Counted from the first letter of the stretch, positions 27,770 to 36,566 are shown. The stretch: DNA of 64,000 bases from Taibaiella sp. (GCA_019739295.1 JAHHDV010000033.1:47329-111328), one strand, 5' to 3'. The notes: a model not told the origin generated them from the sequence alone. Translations and numbers: made by a program.

Positions 27770-28345
27770 CTATTGCTGAAATTCACCATTGATCGTTATA
27801 GCTACCTCATCACTCAACATAGGTGCAGGGAAATTAGTACCGATACCGAAATCAGAGCGTTTAATCTCTCCTTTTAATTTAAAACCGGCAGTCATTTTTT
27901 TAGATTGCGGATGTTCTAGAGAACCCCTGTAAGTCAGCTCCAACACAACTTCTTTTGTAATGCCTTTTGCTGTTAGGTCTCCGGTAACCTTATATTTGTT
28001 TTTGCCTGAATTTTTTAATGAAGTGCTTTTAAAAGTAATGGTAGGATATTTTTCCACGTCAAAGAAGTCTGCACTTCTCAGGTGCTGGTCTCTTGCTTCC
28101 ACACGGGTATCAACAGATGCGGCATTAATGCTTGCTTCGATAACAGCATCACTAAAATCTGTTTTGGAGCTATTGATCGTTGCAGTAAATTCATTAAAGC
28201 TTCCGGCTACATCGGAGATGCCCAAATGCCCGATGCTGAATCCCAAATCTGTATGCGCAGGATCTGAGTTCCAAAGGTTAACTGTTGTAAAAGCAGTCAG
28301 TAATGCTGTAGCAGATGCAATGATGGCTAATTGTAAACGTTTCAT
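27770..28345 (-). CDS. YceI-family exported lipid-binding protein
   Basis: A 191-residue exported protein of the YceI lipocalin-like family, which binds isoprenoid-type lipids in the periplasm and is often induced by stress. A signal peptide (about 1-20) precedes the barrel. Family motifs are SDPAHTDLGFSIGHLG (about 27-42), the HLRSADFFDVEKYPTI block (about 88-103), and the closing SDEVAITINGEF. It is first in the leftward redox cassette; its promoter region carries the operator-like repeats described separately, so the divergent HxlR regulator probably represses it. Confidence 0.94.
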   Translation of the reverse strand: MKRLQLAIIASATALLTAFTTVNLWNSDPAHTDLGFSIGHLGISDVAGSFNEFTATINSSKTDFSDAVIEASINAASVDTRVEARDQHLRSADFFDVEKYPTITFKSTSLKNSGKNKYKVTGDLTAKGITKEVVLELTYRGSLEHPQSKKMTAGFKLKGEIKRSDFGIGTNFPAPMLSDEVAITINGEFQQ

Positions 28346-28374
28346 TTATTTCATTTTTTTAATTAATAACAGTG

Positions 28375-28382
28375 CAAAAATA
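28375..28382 (-). promoter_or_regulatory. -7 box of the yceI cassette
   Basis: TATTTTTG on the minus strand, exact TAnnTTTG, about 29 bases upstream of the yceI start. The region 9-24 bases further upstream is occupied by operator-like repeat 1, so a bound repressor would block the promoter. Confidence 0.55.
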
Positions 28383-28390
28383 CTACCTTC

Positions 28391-28443
28391 GCTATATAAA
28401 AGTAACTTAAATACTAAATTATACTGCTATACAAAAGTATAGC
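28391..28443. promoter_or_regulatory. Pair of operator-like inverted repeats between hxlR and yceI
   Basis: Site 2 (28426-28443) is a perfect inverted repeat: GCTATAC, four A, GTATAGC. Site 1 (28391-28406) is a degraded copy, GCTATAT, four A, GTAAC, whose left edge is 35 bases from that of site 2. Site 1 covers the spacer of the yceI promoter and site 2 ends 13 bases before the hxlR ATG. The shape resembles the operators of redox-sensing HxlR proteins such as YodB (TACT-W-TTTGTAGTA type), so I infer binding by the adjacent regulator. Confidence 0.7.
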
Positions 28444-28456
28444 TTCAATAAAATCA

Positions 28457-28852
28457 ATGCTTATGGCTGGTAAAACAAGTCTTCATAGCGTAAAAAAGTG
28501 CTCGTCAACTTATATCCTGGCAGTCAATGACACCATAAATGTGATCAATGGAAAGTGGAAATTGCCCATTATCGGCTCTTTGCTTTTCGGTAAAAAGCGT
28601 TTTAAGGAAATGGAACGGGAGATACCGAGAATTACTGCAAGGATGCTATCCAAGGAGCTTCGTGATCTGGAGGTAAATGGCTTTGTTACCCGAACAGTTT
28701 TTAATACGGTACCGGTTACAGTAGAGTATGAATTGACAACATCGGGAAAATCTTTTTCAAAAGTGTTGGATATTATGGTGGAATGGGGGTTGGAACACAG
28801 GAAGCGTACGATCGGCAAAAGGGTAAAAAGGAGCCAGGTTAAAGAGGAGTGA
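28457..28852 (+). CDS. HxlR-family transcriptional regulator
   Basis: A 131-residue winged-helix regulator of the HxlR family. The signature block NGKWKLPIIGSLLFGKKRFKEME (split across about 31-54) is followed by ITARMLSKELRDLEVNGFVTR, the recognition helix and wing. A Cys near residue 15 (KKCSST) lies in the position where HxlR proteins such as YodB and HypR carry a redox-reactive Cys, though this is only suggestive. It is divergent from the yceI-frnE-doxX cassette, separated by 111 bases with operator-like repeats. An electrophile or oxidant signal is the likely inducer. Confidence 0.92.
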   Translation: MLMAGKTSLHSVKKCSSTYILAVNDTINVINGKWKLPIIGSLLFGKKRFKEMEREIPRITARMLSKELRDLEVNGFVTRTVFNTVPVTVEYELTTSGKSFSKVLDIMVEWGLEHRKRTIGKRVKRSQVKEE

Positions 28853-29008
28853 CACCAATGAAATACGATCACTTCTACCCGTTAAGGCATGTGCCCCTAT
28901 AAGATTCGCGAAAGAGGCAAAAGGGATGATGCCACTTCTTCTGGAAAAATAATTTTCCAGAAAGTTTTATTGAATACCGGGAGTTGCTGTAACCTGATTT
29001 ATAATAAA

Positions 29009-29428
29009 CTAATGCTTATCTCTCAGGAATCTCTGTATCAGGCCTTTGAATGATGCCAAAATATTCCATACCCATCGATTATTGTCATGACCTTTTTCTG
29101 CTATATCTATCGCTTCCGTAGCTTGTTCTAATCGTTTTCTGATCCTGTTAAACACAGGTGCGGAGATCAACCATTTGGTCCTGTCAAAGACCAGTTCAAA
29201 ATAGTGATGTCCCCAGATCTCCACCACGATCGAATCAATACTGATATTCAGGTCGCGTTGGTGGACTTCAGCATATTTTCTTTTTAATGCTATAGCGAGT
29301 AAATGAATTCCCTGCTTAGGTGATTGTTCTATCAGGTTGTGAAAACTGCTATCACAATAGATGTGCACACCATACTGTGATACTGTAAAAGTAACCGGGT
29401 AATTTAATATTGCTACTGATGACTCCAT
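29009..29428 (-). CDS. Hypothetical protein
   Basis: A 139-residue protein I do not recognise. It has no signal peptide or membrane segment; predicted structure is mixed, with beta-rich N-terminal (about 5-30), a helix (about 45-58) and a helical C-terminal half (about 92-135) with several Trp and Arg. Flanking genes are the HxlR regulator (convergent) and hemD (divergent), so context gives no clue. The long uninterrupted frame with sensible composition makes it a probable real gene. Confidence 0.6.
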   Translation of the reverse strand: MESSVAILNYPVTFTVSQYGVHIYCDSSFHNLIEQSPKQGIHLLAIALKRKYAEVHQRDLNISIDSIVVEIWGHHYFELVFDRTKWLISAPVFNRIRKRLEQATEAIDIAEKGHDNNRWVWNILASFKGLIQRFLRDKH

Positions 29429-29627
29429 TTATAGCGCAATAGTAGCAGATTTATAGGTTTTCAACCGGTTTTCGTTAATTATTTCGATAAAAATTCGATA
29501 ATTGGCATTGCATCAGCTAACTTCGGGTTCTGAAGAACCGGGCATCTGTTTTGCATTTTGTTTTTCAAAAATCATTGGACTTTTCCCGTCAAATTTCATC
29601 ATACAATCGGATAAGCAGGATATTTCG

Positions 29628-30320
29628 ATGCGTTTATTGATTACAAAAATATTGGACCGGCCGGAACGTACATCCCTGGAAGAGCTCCGGCTTAGCTACC
29701 GGGATATAGCAAGTATTCAGATTCAATATGAACTGTCAGATGAGCAGGCGGCAGCGATTCGCCGGATGGCAAACCAGGATCTGGTGGCTGTTTTTACCAG
29801 TAAAAATGCGGTTCAGGCGATTCGCCGGACATTAGACACAATTCCCTGCAAATGGAAAATAATGTGTACGGCACCCGGGACTGAAATGTTGATTAGGCAA
29901 TGGCTGGGGGAAGAGGCCATTATCTTCTCGGGAGCAGATGGTGCGGCTATTGCTGCATTTATTCGGGAGACGGCCCTGGAGCAAAAGTTTGTTTTTTTCT
30001 GTGGAGACAAAAGAAGACAGATTATTCCTGATACTTTACGAAATTTGCGCAAGGATTGGGAAGAGATCGTTGTGTATAGAAATCAATCGTTAGATCCAAA
30101 AGTCAGTGAGACATACGACTATTACTTATTCTTTAGCCCGAGTGCGGTATATTCATTTTTAAAGAATAATACCATTCCCCGGGAGGCAACAGCGGTGGCT
30201 ATAGGAGCTACTACTGCAGCCTGCTTACAGGAATGCCAGGCAGCAAGAATACTGACTGCGGCAGAGCCGTCATTGTCATCGATGATACAAACTATTATAG
30301 ATTATGAAGATAAAAAATGA
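29628..30320 (+). CDS. hemD: Uroporphyrinogen-III synthase
   Basis: Closes hydroxymethylbilane to uroporphyrinogen III. HemD is poorly conserved in sequence; support comes from length (230 residues from ATG 29628), the two-domain pattern with [14 protein letters not shown] (about 54-67) and a closing [11 protein letters not shown] (about 166-176) and [10 protein letters not shown] (about 188-197), and its 17-base overlap with hemE. The open frame extends to 29502 through a TTG, but the extra 42 residues look non-coding. hemC is 28 kb upstream on the same strand. Confidence 0.88.
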   Translation: MRLLITKILDRPERTSLEELRLSYRDIASIQIQYELSDEQAAAIRRMANQDLVAVFTSKNAVQAIRRTLDTIPCKWKIMCTAPGTEMLIRQWLGEEAIIFSGADGAAIAAFIRETALEQKFVFFCGDKRRQIIPDTLRNLRKDWEEIVVYRNQSLDPKVSETYDYYLFFSPSAVYSFLKNNTIPREATAVAIGATTAACLQECQAARILTAAEPSLSSMIQTIIDYEDKK

Positions 30321-31332
30321 CTTACTGATCAGAACCCTGGAAGGGGAGCAGACGGAACGGGCTCCTGTATGGATGATGCGCCAGGCGGGAAGATTCCTGC
30401 CTGAATACAGGGCTTTGAGAGAAAAGTACTCCTTCTTCGAGCGTTGCCAGACCCCTGAATTGGCCTGTGAGATCACCCTGCAGCCTATTGATATCATCGG
30501 GACGGACGCCGCAATATTATTTTCAGACATCCTGGTAGTGCCGCAGGCAATGGGAATGGAAGTGCAGCTGGTAGAGCAGGTCGGCCCTTTATTACCGGAT
30601 CCGATCAGGAGTCAGGATGACCTCCGGAAAATTTGCGTTCCTGATGTGCAGGATAAGCTGCATTATGTATTTGATGCGATCAGGCTGATCAAGAAAGAGC
30701 TGGATGGCAGAGTACCGCTGATCGGCTTTGCCGGTGCTCCCTGGACCCTGTTGTGCTATATGGTACAGGGAAAAGGTTCCAAAACATTCGATCAGGCAAA
30801 AGGTTTCTGCTACCAGGATCCTGAGCTGGCTCATGAAATCCTTCAGATGATCACAGATACCACTATTGCTTACCTCAGGGAACAGGTAGCTGCCGGTGCG
30901 GATGCATTACAAATCTTCGACAGCTGGGGCGGTCTTTTGTCTCCCATTGATTTTGAGCATTTTTCATTGAGATATATCCGCCAGATCGTCAAAGCAGTCA
31001 GAGAGATGGCCCCGACTATAATCTTTGCCAAAGGTGCCTGGCATTCGCTTAGAGCAATGTCTGCTACCGGTGCCGCAGGTTTGGGAATTGACTGGTGTAT
31101 CAGCCCGGAAATGGCCAGGAGTTTTGCCGGGCCGGAAGTGGTGCTTCAGGGAAACTTTGATCCCGCTAAATTATTGGCGCCTGTTCCCGAGATCATCAAA
31201 GCAACCAAGGAAATGGTACATTCCTTTGGCGGTCATAAATACATTGCGAACCTGGGTCATGGTATCCTGCCTAATGTGCCTGTAGATCATGCCCGTGCTT
31301 TCGTAGATACGGTGAAAGCATATAGTTATTAA
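30304..31332 (+). CDS. hemE: Uroporphyrinogen decarboxylase
   Basis: Decarboxylates uroporphyrinogen III to coproporphyrinogen III in the cytosol. The 342-residue protein has the substrate-binding start [17 protein letters not shown] (about 20-36), the catalytic Asp in [10 protein letters not shown] (about 70-79), the GFAGAPWTL motif and the C-terminal FNLGHGI-type block (here [12 protein letters not shown]). Its ATG lies 17 bases inside hemD, implying translational coupling. Confidence 0.97.
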   Translation: MKIKNDLLIRTLEGEQTERAPVWMMRQAGRFLPEYRALREKYSFFERCQTPELACEITLQPIDIIGTDAAILFSDILVVPQAMGMEVQLVEQVGPLLPDPIRSQDDLRKICVPDVQDKLHYVFDAIRLIKKELDGRVPLIGFAGAPWTLLCYMVQGKGSKTFDQAKGFCYQDPELAHEILQMITDTTIAYLREQVAAGADALQIFDSWGGLLSPIDFEHFSLRYIRQIVKAVREMAPTIIFAKGAWHSLRAMSATGAAGLGIDWCISPEMARSFAGPEVVLQGNFDPAKLLAPVPEIIKATKEMVHSFGGHKYIANLGHGILPNVPVDHARAFVDTVKAYSY

Positions 31333-31343
31333 AGAATACAAAT

Positions 31344-31380
31344 GAACCGGGACAATCGTGCAAGTACGTGGTCCCGGTTC
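31344..31380. terminator. Strong hairpin between hemE and nuoN
   Basis: GAACCGGGAC (31344-31353) and GTCCCGGTTC (31371-31380) form a perfect ten-base stem around a 17-base loop that can pair further (CGT with ACG). There is no T-run on either side, so it may slow or stop transcripts from either convergent operon only with help from Rho. The remaining bases to 31606 show no gene. Confidence 0.55.
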
Positions 31381-31606
31381 TCAATTACACATCACCACTC
31401 AGGCTGTCCTTTCCCGACAGGCTTGGATTCTCTCCTAATGATTTACTGCTAATTGTAAATATTGATAATAGGCACCGGTATCACCCTGCCTCAGCAATGG
31501 TAGTTGCTCTGTCTCAAATGAGACCTTCCAATCCCGTACATACATCCTGAAAAGGAAAGTACAGGGATAGAAAACAGCAAGGAATTTCATGAGAAAAATA
31601 AAGGGA

Positions 31607-33004
31607 TCAGATCCAGAACAGCATTTCAGGCACTACGCCGATTACGATAATAGACGCAGCACCGATTGTCAGATAGAATTTGTTCCAGCTGCTGAATTCC
31701 TCTGCTAAAGGTTGCTCTTCGCCTTTCTTGAAATACATGGCCATAATGATCTTGAAGTAATAATATACACTTACCGCCGCCAGGACCAAAGCGGTGATGA
31801 TCAGCCACATCATCTGAGGGTGAGCTTCCATAGCAGCTCTTAATACATAGAACTTGGCGAAGAATCCCGCAGTAAGCGGAATACCAGCAAGGGAGAATAA
31901 GCAAATAGCCGCGATAAAGGCAACAAACGGTTCTTTTTTGGCCAGGCCGTTGAATCCGTCGAAAGTATAATCTTTCAGTTTCATCAGGATAGCAAAAAGG
32001 CAGATCGTTGCGATACAATATGCAAAAGCGTATATGATGATGCCTTTCTGTGCGCTTTCATTGATCGCCAGGATGGCAAAAAGCATAAACCCTGCCTGGG
32101 CTATCGAGCTGTAAGCGAGCATTCTTTTTACAGACTGCTGGTATACCGCAGTGATGTTTCCAATCACCAGGGTGGCTAAAATGATGATGGCTACAAATAT
32201 GGCCCAATGTTCACTAATGCCGGAGAAAGCATCAATAAATAACCGGATAAATCCCACGAAAACACCTGCTTTGGAGATGGTCGCCATAAAAGAAGTGAAC
32301 GGGGTAGGCGCACCGTCATAGACATCGGGAGTCCAGAAATGCATAGGCGCGGCGGATACTTTGAATCCCAAAGCTATTGTAATGAGCAGCATCCCGACCA
32401 TACCCATCATACTGAGATCACCGGTTTTGAAAAAGTCAAATTCAGGGGTATTGATCTGGAATGTCCCCATACTTCCGTATAGTAAGGCGATCCCCATCAG
32501 TAAGATACCGGTGGAGAAAGCGCCCATCAATAGGTACTTCAAAGAGGCTTCACTGCTTTTCAGGTTGCTTTTATCACTACCAGCCAGGATATACTGCGGA
32601 ATGGACAACAGTTCTATCCCCAGGAATAAAATAAGGAGGTTGTTAAAGCTGCTTACCAGGTTGATGCCGCCCAGGATAAAGAAGATCAGGGCATAATATT
32701 CGGCCACGAACTTTCCGACCTTCTCGATCCTTGATGAAGTAATGAGGAGGTAAAAGCAGGTCAGCCCGATCAGGATGGTATTCAGCCAGGCTCCGAAAGG
32801 TGCATAGATATATTGACCTTTTCCAAAAGGGTCATCGGCGATCATCCCGTTATCATGAAGTACACAAAGCTCCCAGATGCTGACTCCCAGTAAGGCAAAC
32901 ATCAATGTCTTAGCAAGCATCGATGCTGATTCCTTTCTTTTGATGAACAAGGAAGCAAACATCATAATAATGGCGAAGATGACTGCTGCTATTAACGGTT
33001 TCAT
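31607..33004 (-). CDS. nuoN: NADH-quinone oxidoreductase subunit N
   Basis: Antiporter-like proton-pumping subunit of complex I, 465 residues, about 14 helices. Motifs include ELLSIPQYILAGSDKSN with the key Glu in TM5 (about 134), SAAPMHFWTPDVYDGAPTP (about 217-235) with the conserved Lys just before it, and a KRMLAYSSIAQAG block. It follows nuoM by 67 bases on the minus strand, away from nuoHIJKL. Confidence 0.96.
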   Translation of the reverse strand: MKPLIAAVIFAIIMMFASLFIKRKESASMLAKTLMFALLGVSIWELCVLHDNGMIADDPFGKGQYIYAPFGAWLNTILIGLTCFYLLITSSRIEKVGKFVAEYYALIFFILGGINLVSSFNNLLILFLGIELLSIPQYILAGSDKSNLKSSEASLKYLLMGAFSTGILLMGIALLYGSMGTFQINTPEFDFFKTGDLSMMGMVGMLLITIALGFKVSAAPMHFWTPDVYDGAPTPFTSFMATISKAGVFVGFIRLFIDAFSGISEHWAIFVAIIILATLVIGNITAVYQQSVKRMLAYSSIAQAGFMLFAILAINESAQKGIIIYAFAYCIATICLFAILMKLKDYTFDGFNGLAKKEPFVAFIAAICLFSLAGIPLTAGFFAKFYVLRAAMEAHPQMMWLIITALVLAAVSVYYYFKIIMAMYFKKGEEQPLAEEFSSWNKFYLTIGAASIIVIGVVPEMLFWI

Positions 33005-33071
33005 ATATAATCTAAATACTATTTAGTAAGCGGGATATTTTGGTATCTATTCATCTTCAATCAGGATGAGA

Positions 33072-34502
33072 TCAGAAGTTAATCCACTGCATGACCAGTT
33101 GCGGATATACACCCAGTACCAGAATAATTGCTACTATTATGATTAAGACAATCCATTCGGTAGTTTGGATACTGAATGAATGGTTTTCATTATTTTGAAA
33201 AAATACTACTTTTTGCAACATATTCAGGGTATAGACGGCGCCCAGGATTACGCCCAGTCCCGCTATTACCAGGAATGCCACGTGATAAGGATGGGCGCTT
33301 TGGAATATACCGTGGAACAACAGGAACTCTCCTATAAATCCATTCGTAAGCGGTAACCCGATATTGGCAAAAGATATAATGACAAATAATATGCTCAGCC
33401 CCGGTGCTATATTGGCCAGGCGACCCATAGAACCCATATCCTGCGTATCATATTTGTTCTCCAGCAGCCAGATAACAAACCACATACCGGCAATATTGAT
33501 GCCATGGTTGAACATCTGCAATACGGCTGCCTCATTTCCTGCAGATGTATTCGCAAATACCGCCAATGCCATCAGGCCGATATGCGCAATCGAGCTGTAC
33601 GCAGCCAATCTCTTGATATTGGTCTGAGCCATTGCTGCCAGGGAACCATAGATGATGCTGACCGCAGAAAGAATCATAATTATTGTCTGCGCAGATTCGA
33701 AACCTCTCGGGAATAAAGGCATCAGCCATTTCATCAGTGCATACAATCCCATTTTCACCATGATCGCACTGAGTACGATGGTAACCGGTGTCAGGGTCTG
33801 CTCATAGGCATCAGGCTGCCAGGTATGCAGTGGAAAAATAGGCATCTTGATCGCAAAAGCAATGAAAAACATCCAGAACAGCACTTGTTGATAGACGTCG
33901 GAAAGGTTATTGCAAACGGACACAACACTTTGATAGTCAAAACTCTTATTGGGGTTTTGAATATAAATATACAAGATTCCCGCCAGCATAATCAGGCTGC
34001 CCAGGAAGGTGTATACGAAAAATTTGAAGGCAACTTTAATCCTTTTCTCACCGCCCCAGAGGGAAGCCAGGAAATATACAGGGATCAAGGCCAATTCCCA
34101 GAAGAAATAGAAAAGCAGTAGGTCATGGGCCAGGAATACACCCATCAGTCCGCTCATAGACAGCATCATCAACCCATAATACCTGGATGGTTGATCTACG
34201 GCACCTGCTTTCCTGAATGCAATGATGAGCGGAAAAAGGATAGCCGTCAGGAGGATCAAAAGGAAGTTATTTCCTCCCAATTGTAAGCTGAATGTCGCTC
34301 CGAGACTCTCAATCCAGATGTTCGAAACGGAAACACCCTGCCCTTCATAAGCATAGGGTATACACATCAATACTAATCCTAATGTAAGCAGGCTGCCTAG
34401 GAACGAGAGGGTTTTGGACAATTTATCCGATGTAAACGCTAAAATTCCACTCAACAGTGGGAGAATAATCAGTAAAGATAATTTCCAGATTTGTTCGTTC
34501 AT
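33072..34502 (-). CDS. nuoM: NADH-quinone oxidoreductase subunit M
   Basis: Antiporter-like proton-pumping subunit of complex I. From ATG 34502 (start MNEQIWKLSLL) there are 476 residues; an upstream in-frame ATG at 34562 would add 20 unrelated residues. Motifs include FFWELALIPVYFLASLWGGE with the conserved Glu, KMPIFPLHTWQPDAYEQTPV-type block (here ending QTLTPV), and KRLAAYSSIAHIG. It is first in a separate nuoM-nuoN unit driven by its own promoter-like site about 95 bases upstream. Confidence 0.96.
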   Translation of the reverse strand: MNEQIWKLSLLIILPLLSGILAFTSDKLSKTLSFLGSLLTLGLVLMCIPYAYEGQGVSVSNIWIESLGATFSLQLGGNNFLLILLTAILFPLIIAFRKAGAVDQPSRYYGLMMLSMSGLMGVFLAHDLLLFYFFWELALIPVYFLASLWGGEKRIKVAFKFFVYTFLGSLIMLAGILYIYIQNPNKSFDYQSVVSVCNNLSDVYQQVLFWMFFIAFAIKMPIFPLHTWQPDAYEQTLTPVTIVLSAIMVKMGLYALMKWLMPLFPRGFESAQTIIMILSAVSIIYGSLAAMAQTNIKRLAAYSSIAHIGLMALAVFANTSAGNEAAVLQMFNHGINIAGMWFVIWLLENKYDTQDMGSMGRLANIAPGLSILFVIISFANIGLPLTNGFIGEFLLFHGIFQSAHPYHVAFLVIAGLGVILGAVYTLNMLQKVVFFQNNENHSFSIQTTEWIVLIIIVAIILVLGVYPQLVMQWINF

Positions 34503-34597
34503 TATACCATGAAAATATGAAATGATCAGCTTCGATGATTGCTCTGAAATTTTACCAAACAATTACAATTCCTTGTGAAGCTTTTCACTAAGCAGGG

Positions 34598-34629
34598 CAA
34601 AAGTAGTAAAATATATCTATCTTTTCCAA
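34598..34629 (-). promoter_or_regulatory. Promoter-like site of nuoMN
   Basis: On the minus strand a TTG (34629-34627) precedes an exact -7 box TACTTTTG (34605-34598) after 21 bases. The leader to the nuoM ATG would be about 90 bases. Confidence 0.5.
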
Positions 34630-34730
34630 TAAAATATGACCGAATCCTTTAAAAAATTCAATGCACGAAACTGGGAAAATGACAGGTGCGGATGCTGGAA
34701 TTGAAGCATTTATACCAAGTATTACCGGCA

Positions 34731-34823
34731 TTAAGCCAAAGGGCAGGATTTGCAGCGCTTGCCCTTTTTATACTTCTCACAGCATTCTTTTTTCTTCTTC
34801 TTCTTTTTCTTGTCTTTACTCAT
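34731..34823 (-). CDS. Lys-rich four-Cys micropeptide downstream of ruvC
   Basis: A 30-codon open frame on the minus strand, ATG 34823 to TAA 34731, starting 91 bases after the ruvC stop. It begins MSKD, runs through eight consecutive Lys, then ECCEKYKKGKRCKSCPLA. The CC...C-x2-C spacing suggests metal or RNA binding. The composition is unlike chance sequence in this region, and I recall similar short KGKxCKxCP peptides in Bacteroidota, though I cannot verify this here. I see no clear own promoter, so it would depend on ruvC transcription. Confidence 0.5.
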   Translation of the reverse strand: MSKDKKKKKKKKECCEKYKKGKRCKSCPLA

Positions 34824-34914
34824 AATGATGGAACTGCTGTCCAGCAGGGTATTGGTTATATGATCCAATGCCGGGACAGGATATATGATAAAGGAATAAA
34901 ACGGGAGATGTTTT

Positions 34915-35487
34915 TTATTTCTTTATTTTATGAGGGTTTTCTTCAACGAATCGCGCCCAGGTATCAGACGATTTTTTTGAACTGCCCGAGGTCGCCTTCC
35001 TGGTTTGCGGCAGCCCTGTATCTTCATAATGATGGCACAAGGCTACGGCAAGGGCATCGGTGGCATCCAGGAATTTCCCGTCATTCTTAAACCCTAATAT
35101 AGATTCCAGCATCTTGACTACCTGCTCCTTTGAAGCGTTTCCGTTACCGGTGATGGACTGCTTGACCTTCCGGGGGGCATACTCGGTCGTAGGGCTGCCA
35201 TGAGCCATGGCAGCTGCGATGGCTACCCCCTGTGCCCTTCCGAGCTTAAGCATACTTTGTACATTTTTTCCAAAAAACGGGGCTTCCAGCGCTACGGCGG
35301 CGGGCTGGTGCATCTGGACAAGTGCGCTTACTTTCTCGAAAATAAAATGTAACCTTTTACCATGATCTTTGTGCTTGGAAAGATGCAATACGCCCATCTC
35401 CGTGAGGCTGATCTTTTTCCCGTCGATGGTTATGATACCATACCCCATCACCAGTGTTCCCGGATCTATTCCTAATATCGAATACAC
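34915..35487 (-). CDS. ruvC: Holliday junction resolvase RuvC
   Basis: Endonuclease that resolves Holliday junctions in recombination. The four acidic catalytic residues are present: Asp8 (ILGIDPGT), Glu68 (VALEAPFF), Asp141 and Asp144 (FLDATDALAVAL). The 190-residue length is normal, with a basic C-terminal extension of about 30 residues. ruvA and ruvB are not adjacent. It is divergent from the flippase-like gene by 17 bases. Confidence 0.96.
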   Translation of the reverse strand: MYSILGIDPGTLVMGYGIITIDGKKISLTEMGVLHLSKHKDHGKRLHFIFEKVSALVQMHQPAAVALEAPFFGKNVQSMLKLGRAQGVAIAAAMAHGSPTTEYAPRKVKQSITGNGNASKEQVVKMLESILGFKNDGKFLDATDALAVALCHHYEDTGLPQTRKATSGSSKKSSDTWARFVEENPHKIKK

Positions 35488-35504
35488 GCGATTCTAATTA
35501 ATTA

Positions 35505-36566
35505 TTGGATTACATTTGCAGCAAAGGTAGCAAGGTCTGCAATCAATTCTTGAATTTGAACAAAAATACCAAAAAAACATTAAGTGGAATCGTAATATCA
35601 GTCATATTGCTGTTACTGATCTGGTACAGGCTGGAAAATGAAGAGGCGCTGTCACGGCAGTGGGCAGCATTCAAAAGCAAATTCGAAGGAGAGCAATATT
35701 TGCTGATGACTATAATTGTCATGCTGGCGCCCTTGAGTTGGGTGATTGAAAGCGGGAAATGGCGTTATCTTTTGCTCAAGATTCAAAAGCTGCCGTTTTT
35801 TACAGCATTGGCTTCTGTCCTCACCGGGATGAGCTTCGCCCTGATTTCTCCGGGTAAGTCCGGGGATTTTGCGGGGAGAATCCTCTACCTGAGATCCAAT
35901 ATCCGGCTCAGGGGGACCATTGCCTCCATGGTAGGAAGTTTTGCGCATGTACTGGTGACCTTTTGTATGGCTATTCTGGGTTTTGGCATTGTGCTGATCC
36001 ATACCCAGGATTGGCGGATCTGGATATTCTTTTTTATTGCTTTAATCGCGGGAGGTATCATTGGCTTCTTTTATTTCAGACTGCACCGGTATGACTTTAG
36101 GTTCCGGAAGAGAAAGAACTGGATCGGTAAGATATGGACGGCGCTCAAGGTTCTGAAAAGGTATGACCAAAGGGACCTGATCAGCGTTTTAGGTTTTTCT
36201 CTTGTCAAATTTTGTCTGTATACCACTCAGTTTGTATTGGTCACTTATTTGTTCGGTAGTGAACTTTCGTTCGGTATTTCTTTTTTTACAGCTGCTGCTA
36301 TGTTCTGGATGATCATGGTGATCCCTTCATTTTTTATAGCTGATGTGGTGGTGAGGGGAAGTGTGGCTAATTTATTGTTCGTATCGACAGGAATCATTAC
36401 CGACAGTACACCTATACTTGCAGGCACTTATATCATCTGGCTGACCAACTGGGTGATTCCTTCACTGGTAGGCGCTTTGGTGTTATTGGTTTACCGGTTG
36501 AACCAATCCGGAAAAAAGGAGCCGGAACTTCCTGTCGAAAGAGCAGAACAGGCGGACTCCGTATAA
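35505..36566 (+). CDS. Lysylphosphatidylglycerol synthase-like (UPF0104) membrane protein
   Basis: A 353-residue polytopic membrane protein of the LPG_synthase_TM (UPF0104) family, comparable to the flippase half of MprF but lacking the transferase half. About eight hydrophobic helices run from residue 24 to the end, with the family loop ISPGKSGDFAGRILYLR (about 112-128). The substrate is unknown; such stand-alone proteins are thought to move lipids or polyprenyl-linked glycans. The start is near ruvC, which is divergent. Confidence 0.85.
   Translation: MDYICSKGSKVCNQFLNLNKNTKKTLSGIVISVILLLLIWYRLENEEALSRQWAAFKSKFEGEQYLLMTIIVMLAPLSWVIESGKWRYLLLKIQKLPFFTALASVLTGMSFALISPGKSGDFAGRILYLRSNIRLRGTIASMVGSFAHVLVTFCMAILGFGIVLIHTQDWRIWIFFFIALIAGGIIGFFYFRLHRYDFRFRKRKNWIGKIWTALKVLKRYDQRDLISVLGFSLVKFCLYTTQFVLVTYLFGSELSFGISFFTAAAMFWMIMVIPSFFIADVVVRGSVANLLFVSTGIITDSTPILAGTYIIWLTNWVIPSLVGALVLLVYRLNQSGKKEPELPVERAEQADSV

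Noticed and set aside
34636..34704. 22-codon plus-strand frame with Cys-x-Cys near the nuoM promoter
   Set aside because: Overlaps the likely nuoM promoter region, too short and without supporting signals.
34686..35090. Plus-strand frame across the micropeptide and ruvC end
   Set aside because: It runs antisense to ruvC and the micropeptide, with no domain; a shadow of ruvC.
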